Shown in pieces: positions 1-8,863 of a stretch of DNA of 48,519 bases. Position 1 is the stretch's first letter, and every line of letters begins with the position of its first letter. The notes below the pieces were generated by a model. That model searched no databases. It was not told where the DNA came from and was given only the letters and a program-made list of their open reading frames with translations. Made by a program: the position numbers and the translations under genes. Location of the stretch: contig JANYAY010000050.1 of the NCBI GenBank assembly GCA_025361065.1, forward strand, positions 1 through 48,519, in the 5' to 3' direction. Origin of the DNA: Deltaproteobacteria bacterium (lineage in GTDB: Bacteria; Desulfobacterota; Syntrophia; Syntrophales; Smithellaceae).

Positions 1-1
1 A

Positions 2-1288
2 ATCTCAACAAAATTCCATTATGAAGTCAGAATCATTGCTAAAGACGGCACCATAAAATGGATCGATCTCTCCAGTGATACTATATTCCTCAAAGGTAGT
101 CCTGCCGGGATAGTTTCGGCTGTGGATATTACCGAACGCAAGCGGATGGAAGGAGAATTGCTGAAAGCAAAGAAGCTGGAGTCCGTTGGTATCCTGGCCG
201 GAAGGATCGCCCATGATTTCAATAATCTTCTGGCGGCCATTCATGGTTATATTGAAATGGCCAAAATGGATCTTCCTCCCGGGAACCGCACCCATGACTA
301 CCTGCTTGCCGCCGGGCAATCAGCACAGCAGGCGGTGGAGTTGACCAAACGCCTGATCACGTTTGCCAAAGGAGGAGGGCCGGTAAAATCGTCCTGTGAC
401 TTAGGCGAACTGATTAAAGATGCTGTTCAAAGGGCTTTGGTGGCGATACCCATGGAAAAGAAAATCAACATGGCCAATGATCTCTGGGAGGCGGAAGTCG
501 ATGAAGGTCAGATTCGCCAGGTGATCAGAAACCTTACCGTCAATGCCGTGGAAGCGATGCCGGAAGGCGGTTTGCTGAAGGTGAGTGCGGAAAATGTAAC
601 AGTATCTTTACCAGATCAACTCCCGGTATCGGAAGGGGCATATGTGCGGATAGCCGTTGCCGACACGGGAGAAGGTATCTCCGGGGAAGATTTTCCCCTC
701 ATTTTCGATCCCTATTTTTCCACAAAACAAAAGGGCACACAAAAAGGGATGGGCCTGGGTCTGTCCGTCTGTCACTCTGTTGTCAGCAAGCATGACGGTT
801 GCATCACCGTAGACTCTAAACCGGGTCAGGGAAGCATCTTTTACGTTTATCTTCCGGCAATTGTCGGGGAGAAATTGTCGGACAAAACACAACGCCGGGA
901 AATAATGCCGGATCTTCAGAAGCGAATCCTGGTTATGGATGATGAAGCAAGGGTCCGGGACATGCTCGGCCAATTATTACAAGTCTTGGGTTATCAGGTG
1001 ACAACAGCCGAAGATGGTCTCCAGGCTGTTGACCTGTATTTTAAGGCCAGGGCGGCAGATCAAGCCTATGATATGGTTATCCTTGATCTGACAATCAAAG
1101 GTGGAATAGGCGGCGTGCAGACAATGCAAAGACTTCGGGAAATTGATCCCCGGGTCAAGGCAATTATTTTCAGCGGCTATGCCGATGATCCGGTGATGGA
1201 AAATTACGGCCGGTATGGATTCCTGGGGGCTCTGACGAAACCCTTCAGGAGAGAAGAATTGCAGATCATCCTGGAAAAAAATCTGTAA
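2..1288 (+). CDS. Hybrid sensor histidine kinase/response regulator, 5' end outside window
   Basis: Two-component sensor with a fused receiver. The frame is open from base 2, and its first 40 codons read as the C-terminal part of a PAS/PAC sensor domain ending at the usual VDITERK junction. Then come a HisKA helix with the phospho-acceptor His in AHDFNN (codon 212-214), an HATPase with the N box (NLTVNAVEAM), G1 (DTGEGIS) and G2 (GMGLGLS), and a C-terminal receiver whose phospho-Asp is in VILDLT (codon 1085-1087), followed by the conserved Ser and the Lys of TKPF. The GTG at 122 is internal to the PAS-kinase linker, so it is not the start. The gene converges on the formate dehydrogenase operon. 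Nothing in the sequence identifies its signal or target. Confidence 0.93.
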   Translation: MSTKFHYEVRIIAKDGTIKWIDLSSDTIFLKGSPAGIVSAVDITERKRMEGELLKAKKLESVGILAGRIAHDFNNLLAAIHGYIEMAKMDLPPGNRTHDYLLAAGQSAQQAVELTKRLITFAKGGGPVKSSCDLGELIKDAVQRALVAIPMEKKINMANDLWEAEVDEGQIRQVIRNLTVNAVEAMPEGGLLKVSAENVTVSLPDQLPVSEGAYVRIAVADTGEGISGEDFPLIFDPYFSTKQKGTQKGMGLGLSVCHSVVSKHDGCITVDSKPGQGSIFYVYLPAIVGEKLSDKTQRREIMPDLQKRILVMDDEARVRDMLGQLLQVLGYQVTTAEDGLQAVDLYFKARAADQAYDMVILDLTIKGGIGGVQTMQRLREIDPRVKAIIFSGYADDPVMENYGRYGFLGALTKPFRREELQIILEKNL

Positions 1289-1290
1289 AG

Positions 1291-1412
1291 GCAGTTCACA
1301 GCGCTTCGCTTGCAGAATTGGAGTCTCACTAACCCCGCGCCGCTTCTCTTTGCGGGATAAGTTCGACTAGCCAGTTCCACTGCGCTTTGCTTGTGGAACT
1401 GGAGTCTCACTA
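1291..1412. repeat. Pair of short palindromic repeats
   Basis: Two related units, 1291-1332 and 1371-1412, share the core GGAGTCTCACTAA. The second folds as a hairpin (CCAGTTCCAC pairs with GTGGAACTGG). Between them is a smaller hairpin, CCCGC against GCGGG. The layout resembles a BIME-type cluster of REP sequences between convergent genes. Confidence 0.6.
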
Positions 1413-1445
1413 AAAAGGCCCGGAGTAAAATACTCCAGGCCCTTT
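1412..1445 (-). terminator. Rho-independent terminator of the formate dehydrogenase operon
   Basis: GC-rich stem GGCCxGGAGTA/TACTCCxGGCC with a small A-rich loop, followed on the minus strand by TTTTT. It lies 29 bases past the last fdh stop codon. The A/T flanks on the other side could also help to end the kinase transcript. Confidence 0.85.
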
Positions 1446-1473
1446 AAAAAAGTTAACGTAACTAATTCTAACT

Positions 1474-2127
1474 TTACTTTTTCCCGTCGGAAACTATCAG
1501 TGTTCCCTCATGTTCCATTTCCTTGAGCCATTTCGGGTGTTGCTTCTTCAGCCAGGCACGAGTTACCCAGCCGCTGATCATCGCCTGAACAGTTCCGGGA
1601 TTGCCAACGGTGCCCAGGTACAGATGAACGAAGAAGAAAGCGAAGATCACCAGAAAACCGAATGCATGCAACGTATAGATCCAGCGCAACGCCTCAACAC
1701 CTAGAGGAAATTTGTCCGGAAACCACATGAAAAACCCGGTGACAAACATGAGTAAACCAAAAAGGGCGATCGTGAGGAAAAACATCTTCTGGCCGGGATT
1801 GTATTTGCCTGTTTCGGCTACTTTATCCACATGCCACAAATATCCACCCGCAGTCTTGAACCAATCGAGATCTTCCGGAAATACAAAGACCCCGGCTTCT
1901 TTCCACCACATCTGGATGGCCAGAAGAAGTGCGACGCCGAAAACCACACCGGTAAAATTATGCAGCACTTTCAGGCCTTTCAATCCGCCTGTAATTGCCC
2001 CCAGAAAATTGAGCTCTTGATACATCATCCCTAATCCTGTGTAACATAAAAGTAGACAGGAAATGGCCAGCATCCAGTGCACAAATCTTTCGTAGCCGGA
2101 AGTTACTTTAATCATTCCTTTTTTCAT
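1474..2127 (-). CDS. fdhI: Formate dehydrogenase cytochrome b (gamma) subunit
   Basis: Membrane di-heme cytochrome b that passes electrons from the FdhAB unit at the outer face of the membrane to the quinone pool (FdnI/FdoI family). About 217 aa with four hydrophobic helices and His residues in the usual helix positions (YERFVHW, KVLHNF, IYTLHAFG, FFVHLYLG). A longer reading from 2214 would overlap fdhB. The ATG at 2125-2127 has a strong GGAGG site and begins 1 base after the fdhB stop, so it is taken as the start. Last gene of a three-gene operon, followed by a terminator. Confidence in the family is high; the symbol is by analogy. Confidence 0.92.
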   Translation of the reverse strand: MKKGMIKVTSGYERFVHWMLAISCLLLCYTGLGMMYQELNFLGAITGGLKGLKVLHNFTGVVFGVALLLAIQMWWKEAGVFVFPEDLDWFKTAGGYLWHVDKVAETGKYNPGQKMFFLTIALFGLLMFVTGFFMWFPDKFPLGVEALRWIYTLHAFGFLVIFAFFFVHLYLGTVGNPGTVQAMISGWVTRAWLKKQHPKWLKEMEHEGTLIVSDGKK

Positions 2128-2128
2128 T

Positions 2129-2929
2129 TTACTTTCCTCCTTCCGTCTTTTCATCATTTGGCTCCGGATCCGGTCTCTTGGGCCCGTGCAGCACATAATG
2201 GAGGAACGAACCACCGACTACGCCAGCTGCAGCCAGCAGACTCAGCGGCTTTAACCAGCTCTTCCAGGCAATAACCGAGAAGGGCACTTTCGGGTCCTTC
2301 ATAAGTCCTGCGTAAACGGCCGGATTTTCTTTCAAGACGTACATGAAATGTGTTCCGCCCACAAACTTGTCACCATATGTGGAGGCGACGGCGCCTAAAT
2401 ACTCCTTACGTTTGGCTGCCGCGCCCAGTATTGTTTCTTTGTCCCCCCATTTCAGGGCTCCGGTGGGACAAGCCTTGACACAAGCCGGATCCAGACCGTT
2501 AGTAATGCGGCTTTCACACATATCGCATTTGTAAACTTTATCTGTTTTGGCATCATAACGGGGAACTTCAAACGGACAGGCTGCAACACATTCCTTACAG
2601 CCAATGCACTTGTCATGGTTTAACCCGACGGTCTTAAATTCTTTATTGTAGTAAAGAGCTCCGCTGGGGCAAACCGTTACACAAGCCGCGTTGGTACAAT
2701 GCATACAAGCTTCTTTGCGGAAAAGCCATTTCACATCACCCTGGGCATCAACATAATCCTGGTAGTGGATCATCATATAGGTATTAGTCTGCAAAGAAGG
2801 CGGATTCTGGTATGTGCCGGTGTTCGCCGTCTGTCCGGCTTTCAGCCCGTTCCACTGTTTGCAGGCCAGCTGGCAGCCGCGGCAGGCGGTACATTTGGAA
2901 TCATCGTATAATTTAATTTTCTCGGCCAT
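2129..2929 (-). CDS. fdhB: Formate dehydrogenase iron-sulfur (beta) subunit
   Basis: Electron-transfer subunit of 266 aa with four ferredoxin-type cysteine clusters: CTACRGCQLAC at the N-terminus, CMHCTNAACVTVC, CIGCKECVAAC and CDMCESRI...CVKAC. These are expected to carry four [4Fe-4S] centres, as in FdnH. A hydrophobic helix near residues 228-250 would anchor it in the membrane beside the cytochrome b subunit. It starts 1 base after the catalytic subunit stop codon. There is no signal peptide, as expected for a protein that crosses the membrane with its Tat-borne partner. Confidence 0.95.
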   Translation of the reverse strand: MAEKIKLYDDSKCTACRGCQLACKQWNGLKAGQTANTGTYQNPPSLQTNTYMMIHYQDYVDAQGDVKWLFRKEACMHCTNAACVTVCPSGALYYNKEFKTVGLNHDKCIGCKECVAACPFEVPRYDAKTDKVYKCDMCESRITNGLDPACVKACPTGALKWGDKETILGAAAKRKEYLGAVASTYGDKFVGGTHFMYVLKENPAVYAGLMKDPKVPFSVIAWKSWLKPLSLLAAAGVVGGSFLHYVLHGPKRPDPEPNDEKTEGGK

Positions 2930-2930
2930 A

Positions 2931-5900
2931 TTACTTCACCCCCTTCTTCGCAACATTGACCATGAAAGCTTTGCTTTCCGGGATCATGGTGTTGGCGTCA
3001 CCAATGGTCGATGTTAAAATATTCGCCGCATCACCGAAGGTGTGTACTTCCGGTTTCTTGTCGTTTGGTTCATACTTCCTGTCGGCTGTCGTGATCCAGC
3101 CATAATGCCAGGGAATACCGACCTCATGAATTGTGTTTCCATCAATGTTAAATGGTTTGAAACGGGGAGTGACTATTGCCGTTGCTTCTACTTCGCCCCG
3201 TGCGGATTTGACTATGCACTTATCACCGTTGACAATACCTCTTTCTTTGGCCAGTTCCTGGCTCATCTCTACAAACATGCCCGGCTGCATTTCCGCCAGC
3301 CACGGACACCAGCGGGTGAGAACGCCCGTTTGCCAATGCTCACTGACGCGATAAGTTGTGCCGATGAAGGGGAAACGCGGATCGCAAGATGCGACGCCGG
3401 AATAAACATCCATATCGGAACCGACGCCGCTGGCGTCGAACCGTTTAATGACAGGATTGTTCTTCTGAGGCGACATGATATTCTTCTCCACAGGACACTC
3501 CATCGGTTCGTAGTGTTCGGAGAAAGGACCATCAACTAAGCCCGGACCATAGAGACTGGCCACACCGTCCGGCTTCATGATAAACGGCGGCCGGCCGGAG
3601 CCGGGATTACCGACACCATCGGGAACATCACCGGTCCATTTTTCACCATCCCATTTAATAACCGCCCGTTTGGGATCCCAGGGGTTACCTTGAGTATCAA
3701 CCGAAGCGCCATTGTAAATGATGCGGCGGTTAATCGGCCAGCACCAAGCCCATTCGGAATACAGACCGATATTGGAGTTGTCTTTGGATACTCTGCGCAT
3801 GGCCAGATTAGCTTTTTCACTAACGGAACCGCAATAAACCCAGCAGCCTGACGAAGTGGAACCATCAGCCTGAAGCCAGGCAAAAGTCGGAACTAGATCG
3901 CCTTTTTTGAATTCTTTGAACTCACCTTTTTTCGTCGGATTTTCCAGCTTCTTATCTTCCAGGAAGTAGCCATTAATCTCCTTGGCTACTGTGCGGGGCT
4001 CATAATGGAATTCGTGGCCTACTTTTTTGCCGTAGGGCCAGGTAAGTTTTGTGATCGCTTCCGCGAGCGGACCGCCCTGAGCGGCGTAGAGATCCCGAAC
4101 CTTGAAGTAAAGCTCACTCATAATATCCCCGTCCGGCTTGGATTGGCCTACGGGATTGATGGCTTTATAGCGCCACTGCATCAAACGGCTGCTGTTGGCT
4201 ATGCTGCCTTCCTTTTCGATAGAAGAAGCGGCGGGAAGCATAAAGACTTCCGTCTTGATTTTGGTGGGGTCCATTCCCGGACCGCGCCAGAAGGAGCCGG
4301 TTTCGTTGTCAAACAAGTTGACGTTGACCATCCAGTCAAGTTTGGTCATGGCCTGACGAGTTTTATTGGAATGGGCACCGCTGCAGGCCGGATTCATCCC
4401 CCAGGCAAAGAAGCCGGTGAACTTGCCTTTATACATCTGGTCGAAGATCGTCAGCCAGGAATAATTGCCGCCGTCGTCGAGTTTGGGCATAATTTGATAG
4501 GCATCATCAATAGTCAGGTTCGTTCCGTACATGGAACGCAGGAAGCTGGCCGAATATTTGGGAGTATTCTTCCACCAGTTAAGGCTGTCTTTCTCCTTGG
4601 TTTTCGGAGTCCGCTTTTCATTAAAATCTTTAAGTGTCTTTAATGATGCCGTAGGAGCACCCAGATAGCCGGGCCAGATATGGAACAAAAGCCCGTGATC
4701 AGTAGAACCCTGAACGTTGGATTCACCTCTCATGGCTGCGACTCCACCGCCGGCGATACCCATGTTGCCCAAAAGCAGCTGGATGATACACATAGTCCGG
4801 ATATTTTGCACACCAACAGTATGCTGCGTCCAGCCCATCGCGTAAAGCTCAACACCGGCTTTGTCCGGTTTCCCCGTGGAACCGTAAATTTTGTAAACTT
4901 CCAGAAGTTTGTCTTCGGGTGTTCCGGTGATCCGCGAAACAAGTTTCGTGTTATAACGGGAATAATGTTTTTTCATCAGCTGGAAAACACAGTTGGGATC
5001 TTGCAGTGTCTTGTCTTTTTTAATAACCCCTTCTGCGTCTGTCTGATACGACCAGGTGTCTTTTTCATACTTGCCGGATACTAATCCGGAAAACACACCT
5101 TTATTCTCCCCCGGCATTTTAAATGCCGGATTCACCAGGAAAGAAGCATTGGTGTAGCTGACGACATATTCATGGTGAATCAGATTTTTATCCAGTATAA
5201 ATTTGATCATACCGCCCAGGAAAGCGATATCGGTGCCTGATCGCAGTGGGGCATAGAGGTGAGCTTTAGCAGCCGATTGAGTGAACCGCGGGTCCACACA
5301 GATCAGTTTTGCGCCTCTCTTGTCGATAGCCTCCTGGATCCACTTGAAGGCAACAGGATGGTTGGAAGCCGGATTGCTTCCCATAATCAGAATTACGTCA
5401 CTGTTTTTAAAATCATTCCAGTGGTTGGTCATTGCGCCGCGTCCGAACGACTCTGCCAGAGCCGGTACAGTTGGACTGTGTCAGATACGGGCCTGATGTT
5501 CAATATAGACCAGACCCAACCCCCTTAAGAATTTTTGGTACGTAAAGCATTCTTCCAGGTCCATCGCCGCGCTGCCGACTGAAGCAATGCCCTCGGTACG
5601 ATTGACGACTTCTCCGTTAGCGTTTGTTTTCTTGAAGCTGATGTCTCTGCTCTTCTTCACGTTTTTGGCGATTTTGTCCAGTGCCCATTCCCATTCAACT
5701 TCTTTCCACGCAGTGGCGAAAGGAGCGCGGTAAAGCGGTTTGCCCAGACGATTCTCGTTGACGGCCATCTGATAGATCGAACCGCCCTTGCTGCACAGAG
5801 AGCCTCTGTTGATGGGACTATCGGGGTCCCCCTCGGTGTTGACGACCTTGCCGTCGCGCACGGATACAATAATGCTGCATCCCACGGAACAGTAAGGGCA

Positions 5901-6038
5901 AACGGTAGTGGTTTCCTTGGCGTATTTGATTTTCAAGGGCTGGGCGTGCGCGGCGATCGGCTTAAGGCTGATGCCTAAACCGCTTGTCGCCACCACAGCT
6001 CCGGAAATCTTTAAGAAACCTCTTCTGCTGACGTTCAT
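2931..6038 (-). CDS. fdhA: Formate dehydrogenase catalytic (alpha) subunit, selenoprotein
   Basis: Molybdopterin guanine dinucleotide oxidoreductase, 1035 aa when the in-frame UGA at 5481-5483 is read as selenocysteine (residue 186). The context QARI-U-HSPTV matches the FdnG active site (ARV-U-HGPTV), and the frame stays open on both sides with continuous FdnG-like homology. Start at 6036-6038: ATG with a good AAGGAG-type site, leading directly into a Tat signal, SRRGFLK. Cys47, Cys50, Cys54 and Cys82 bind the [4Fe-4S] cluster. Starting at 6122 instead would add 28 untypical residues. Automated calling would split this gene at the UGA. SelA in the same window supports selenocysteine use. Confidence 0.96.
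5441..5483 (-). promoter_or_regulatory. Selenocysteine UGA and bacterial SECIS-like hairpin
   Basis: The UGA is followed within 5 bases by a foldable segment. An outer stem GTCCAAC pairs with GTT-C-GGAC (one bulge) and an inner stem CTCT pairs with AGAG around a GGC loop. The position, immediately 3' of the codon and inside the coding region, is that of a SelB-binding bacterial SECIS. The fold was done by eye. Confidence 0.75.
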
Positions 6039-6196
6039 GAAATCCTTCTCCTTTCCTCGGAATTTATACATATTTTTTTCATGATCTTTACCCTTCGGGA
6101 GACAGTCGCTTCCAGGCTGCAATTATTTTCCGGGAAAGGCTGTTTTGGAAAAACCAAGGCTAAAGAGCACGACGTTTTTCTGGAAAAGAATGCTTT

Positions 6197-6229
6197 AATC
6201 CCGCTTGTGCGGGACGAGCGTTAATTCTC
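6197..6229. repeat. Short hairpin repeat, second copy in the larC 3' end
   Basis: AATCCCGC-N4-GCGGGACGAGC followed by GTTAATTCTC. The same arrangement recurs at 42463-42495, where it forms the end of larC. Here it lies between the fdh promoter and the fdhA start, so it would be in the 5' leader of the transcript. Confidence 0.65.
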
Positions 6230-6305
6230 CGCAGTTTGCTGCGATATAATGAAGTTCATTTCATACCTCGACAACTTGCTGCGATGTAGTTAATCTGCGC
6301 CCAAG

Positions 6306-6334
6306 GCTATATATTTAATGCGGACTGTTGTCAA
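6306..6334 (-). promoter_or_regulatory. Candidate sigma-70 promoter of fdhABI
   Basis: On the minus strand a perfect TTGACA (6329-6334) is followed after exactly 17 bases by TATAGC (6306-6311). That implies a start near 6299 and a leader of about 260 bases. A perfect palindrome lies upstream, centred about 72 bases before the inferred start. This is a typical activator distance, but only an inference. Confidence 0.6.
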
Positions 6335-6361
6335 CGGTAAAATATGAGCAATTTCGGCCTA

Positions 6362-6381
6362 TTATGTCATATATGACATAA
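6362..6381. promoter_or_regulatory. Perfect 20-bp palindromic operator
   Basis: TTATGTCATATATGACATAA reads identically on both strands. It lies just upstream of the fdh promoter, opposite the DUF364 gene end. The core TGTCA-N4-TGACA has the dimensions of a CRP/FNR-type site, but a ModE-like or other dimeric regulator is equally possible. The same 8-bp half-sites recur at 39174-39190 with a different spacing. Confidence 0.65.
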
Positions 6382-6527
6382 GAAAAAAGAGTAATGAAAT
6401 CGTGTTCATGCAGCACAGAAGGAACTGCTTGAACTTCGATAAATGACTTTTGGTCATAAAAATATAAAAGTGAAAAAAGCAGATTATTGATGACCGGAAT
6501 TTTTTTAAGCTCGATTAGCCGGATTTG

Positions 6528-7307
6528 TTAAGCAGGGATTGTTTTTGGATTCAGCAGCAGATTAACAAAACGCAGGTAAGGACGCAGGGCGGGTGTTCCG
6601 CCTCCCGCGGAGATAATCTTTAGCATTTGCCCCGGATCGGCGGCGAGAGCGCCGCCGAGGTGAGTGACAGGCGTATTGCGGAAAATTGCAGGCATAAGCG
6701 GTGTGGATGGCCCCATAACAGCTACGGAGCGAGGCTTTCCCAGAAACCCGATGGTTTCTTCAAAGGTGCCATTCAAAAGTGTGGTGGCGGTGATGATCGC
6801 GACATTGCAATCCTGGAGCGCTTGCTGTTTTTTTTCTGGGGAGATTAATTCCAGACGCTCAGGATTTTTTTCGATTACCGTTAGAATGGCGCCGGTGGCG
6901 CGGATTCTTTCCGTCAGCGGTGCGAAGAGTCCAACCATGGCTACTTTTTCGCCGGGTTGAAGATTTAAATAGGTGGTTGCCTCCCGGTCTTCCGGTTTAT
7001 TGAAGGAAGATCCGATAAGCGCATTGGCTGTAGCCAGACCTATGGCCAGATGCAGCGAATTTTTGCCGTCGAGAAGATACTTTAAGACGTCCGCTGCAAT
7101 GGCGCCGGCGTAAGGGAAGGCCTCTGGTAAAACGGTGCAGTTCCCGGGTTCAATGTCCGGCAGGACGGCGGCGATACCGGCCGCGTGATTATCCAGTTTC
7201 ACTCCCACATAACTTGAGCCTACGCGCAGATCCGCAATCAGACGTTTTTTTGCGGAGTCTTCGAGCTGTTCGTAAAGGCGCTTTAAAATTGTTCCTGGTT
7301 TCAGCAT
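6528..7307 (-). CDS. DUF364/DUF4213 protein, putative metal-chelation family
   Basis: 259 aa. The N-terminal part fits the DUF4213 fold; the C-terminal part is a Rossmann-like DUF364 domain with the family pattern PGEKVAMVGLF, a central VIEKNPER and the terminal VAVMGPSTPLMP. The family is described as putative heavy-metal chelation; no reaction is established. It starts 7 bases after the fmdE-like gene, with no clear ribosome site, which suggests translational coupling. Its place between formate dehydrogenase and the molybdate transporter suggests a role in Mo or W handling; this is inference from context only. Confidence 0.85.
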   Translation of the reverse strand: MLKPGTILKRLYEQLEDSAKKRLIADLRVGSSYVGVKLDNHAAGIAAVLPDIEPGNCTVLPEAFPYAGAIAADVLKYLLDGKNSLHLAIGLATANALIGSSFNKPEDREATTYLNLQPGEKVAMVGLFAPLTERIRATGAILTVIEKNPERLELISPEKKQQALQDCNVAIITATTLLNGTFEETIGFLGKPRSVAVMGPSTPLMPAIFRNTPVTHLGGALAADPGQMLKIISAGGGTPALRPYLRFVNLLLNPKTIPA

Positions 7308-7314
7308 GTTAATA

Positions 7315-7905
7315 TTATTTCAGTGTATTGATGGGAACGACGTCAGTGTAAGGCGTTTCGCCCTGACAATTGCGGCAGGAATCGCCGTCGCGCGAGGGAT
7401 AGGCCTCATTGCAGACCGGACAAAAACCTACCGGGCCCAGTTTCTTGCGGCGAACCTTTTCCGGATCGACCTGCACGCGCTGGATGCTGAGTAACCCGTG
7501 ACCTGCTTCTTTGATTTGCGCCAGGAGAAGATCGGGATTCTGTTCGCTCTTTTTTTTCTTCTTCAGATACCAGTCGCGCACTTCCGGCCAGGAATCCAGC
7601 TTTTGAGTATCCAGAAAAACCCGCATGCCTTTGCCTGTATATTTTTCATACAGGGTGACAGCAAACCGGCCGAAAGGTACGATGCTCAACCAGCCGTTGC
7701 CGATGGTGCAGGGGGTCAGAATCTGTACGGCATCGGGAAGACAAACCGGTGTTTCGCAGATTGCATCAAAGAATTCCCCTTCCGGCAGATTTTTCATAGC
7801 CAAGTCAACGATAAAACCGCCAATAATCAGGCCTGGTGCCAGATTGCCGTGAAAAGATTTGACCAGATGGAGATATTCTTCGTAGGAATAGGTACAAATG
7901 TTCAT
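7315..7905 (-). CDS. FmdE-family protein with C-terminal zinc-finger
   Basis: 196 aa, similar to subunit E of formylmethanofuran dehydrogenase. The N-terminal part has the FmdE signature (FHGNLAPGLIIGG, ETPVCLPDAVQ, CTIGNGWL). The C-terminal part has two cysteine pairs, CPVC and CRNC, of a zinc-ribbon type. FmdE homologues in bacteria without methanofuran are usually found with Mo/W enzymes, but their activity is not known. An AAGGAG site lies about 12 bases before the ATG. It probably forms a two-gene unit with the DUF364 gene. Confidence 0.88.
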   Translation of the reverse strand: MNICTYSYEEYLHLVKSFHGNLAPGLIIGGFIVDLAMKNLPEGEFFDAICETPVCLPDAVQILTPCTIGNGWLSIVPFGRFAVTLYEKYTGKGMRVFLDTQKLDSWPEVRDWYLKKKKKSEQNPDLLLAQIKEAGHGLLSIQRVQVDPEKVRRKKLGPVGFCPVCNEAYPSRDGDSCRNCQGETPYTDVVPINTLK

Positions 7906-7990
7906 AAAATATTTAACTCCTTAAGTTTTTCTTTCGGAAATGCTTCAAATCTTATTGTGAGGCGAGTAGCTGATTGCTTCACAATGCCGT

Positions 7991-8019
7991 GTCATTCCGG
8001 CCAACGAGCCGGAATCCAG
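7991..8019. repeat. GTCATTCCGG...CCGGAATCCAG palindrome
   Basis: Inverted repeat ATTCCGG/CCGGAAT in the gap between modC and the fmdE-like gene. The same core occurs inside the CTCGTAAAAA- and GAGACTG-bounded units near 23930, 38175, 42580 and 43910. The rest of 7906-8149 shows a second half-match (ATTTCTGGATGCCGG) but no gene. Confidence 0.6.
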
Positions 8020-8149
8020 TAACTAACAAAACAGAAACGCTTGTTTGGACTTCCTTGGGGCAAGTTGTACATGCCCTGGTATTTCTGGATGCCGGATCGA
8101 TTCCAATCAGACAACTTCAATTGCCGGCGCGTAAAGCGAAAATGGTAAC

Positions 8150-8863
8150 CTAATATGCTAATGCCAGGCGCGGTTCTCGCGCCGCGCGGGAAGAACCTCC
8201 CACCGATGGAACGCGGGTAATGGTTCGCTGCATCCAGCCGTCGTCGTTTTTGCCCTCGGCCACCGGCAGAATTTCATCGGCCAGAAACAGGGCTTCATTA
8301 ATGTCATGTGTAACGTAAATAACAGGACATGATAATCTGCCCTTCAGGCTTTTCAGTTCTTCGCGCAAGCCCCGGCGTGTGATCACATCGAGGGCGGAAA
8401 AGGGTTCGTCCAGCAACAACAGTCGCGGATGCCTGGCCAACGCCTGGCAAATCGCGCAGCGTTGACGCTCTCCGCCGGAAACATGGTGAGGTTTACGTTT
8501 TCGCAAATGACTGATGTCAAACAGATCAAAGAGTTCAGAGACTTCCTTTTTGTCTACTGCGGCAAATGCCGCGTTGTCATAAAGATTGAGATGAGGGAAA
8601 AGGGTATAATCCTGAAACACATAGCCCAAGCGGCGTTTCTGCGGCGGAACATTTATCCGGCGGGCAGAATCATACCAGACTTCATCGCCGAAAATCACCC
8701 GGCCTTCATCCGGCATCGTAAGCCCCGCCAGCATACGGATGATCGTGGTCTTACCGCCGCCGGAGGGACCGATCATCACCATCATGCTTTCCGTCGCGCA
8801 GGAGAAAGATATATCCAGATCAAAATATTTCAATTTCTTTTTCAGAGATGCGGTAATGGTCAT
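8150..8863 (-). CDS. modC: Molybdate ABC transporter ATPase
   Basis: Energises molybdate (or tungstate) import with ModA and ModB. 237 aa with Walker A GPSGGGKTT, Q-loop VFQDYTLFPH, signature VSGGERQR, Walker B LLLLDEPFSALD and the H-loop THD. At this length it lacks the C-terminal TOBE/Mop domain of E. coli-type ModC. The last about 25 residues are a basic tail with no known domain. The start overlaps the modB stop by 4 bases. Last gene of modABC. Confidence 0.92.
   Translation of the reverse strand: MTITASLKKKLKYFDLDISFSCATESMMVMIGPSGGGKTTIIRMLAGLTMPDEGRVIFGDEVWYDSARRINVPPQKRRLGYVFQDYTLFPHLNLYDNAAFAAVDKKEVSELFDLFDISHLRKRKPHHVSGGERQRCAICQALARHPRLLLLDEPFSALDVITRRGLREELKSLKGRLSCPVIYVTHDINEALFLADEILPVAEGKNDDGWMQRTITRVPSVGGSSRAAREPRLALAY

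Larger units (their letters stand above)
6039..6527. other. Regulatory intergenic region upstream of fdhA
   Basis: About 490 bases without a gene. It holds the fdh promoter and a perfect palindrome (separate entries), a copy of the CCCGC/GCGGGACGAGC repeat at 6197-6229, and two short near-repeats of TTGCTGCGATRTA (near 6235 and 6280). Nothing else is recognisable. Confidence 0.6.

Noticed and set aside
7498-8022. Plus-strand frame over the fmdE-like gene
   Set aside because: Antisense shadow; the translation is Cys- and Phe-rich without any motif.
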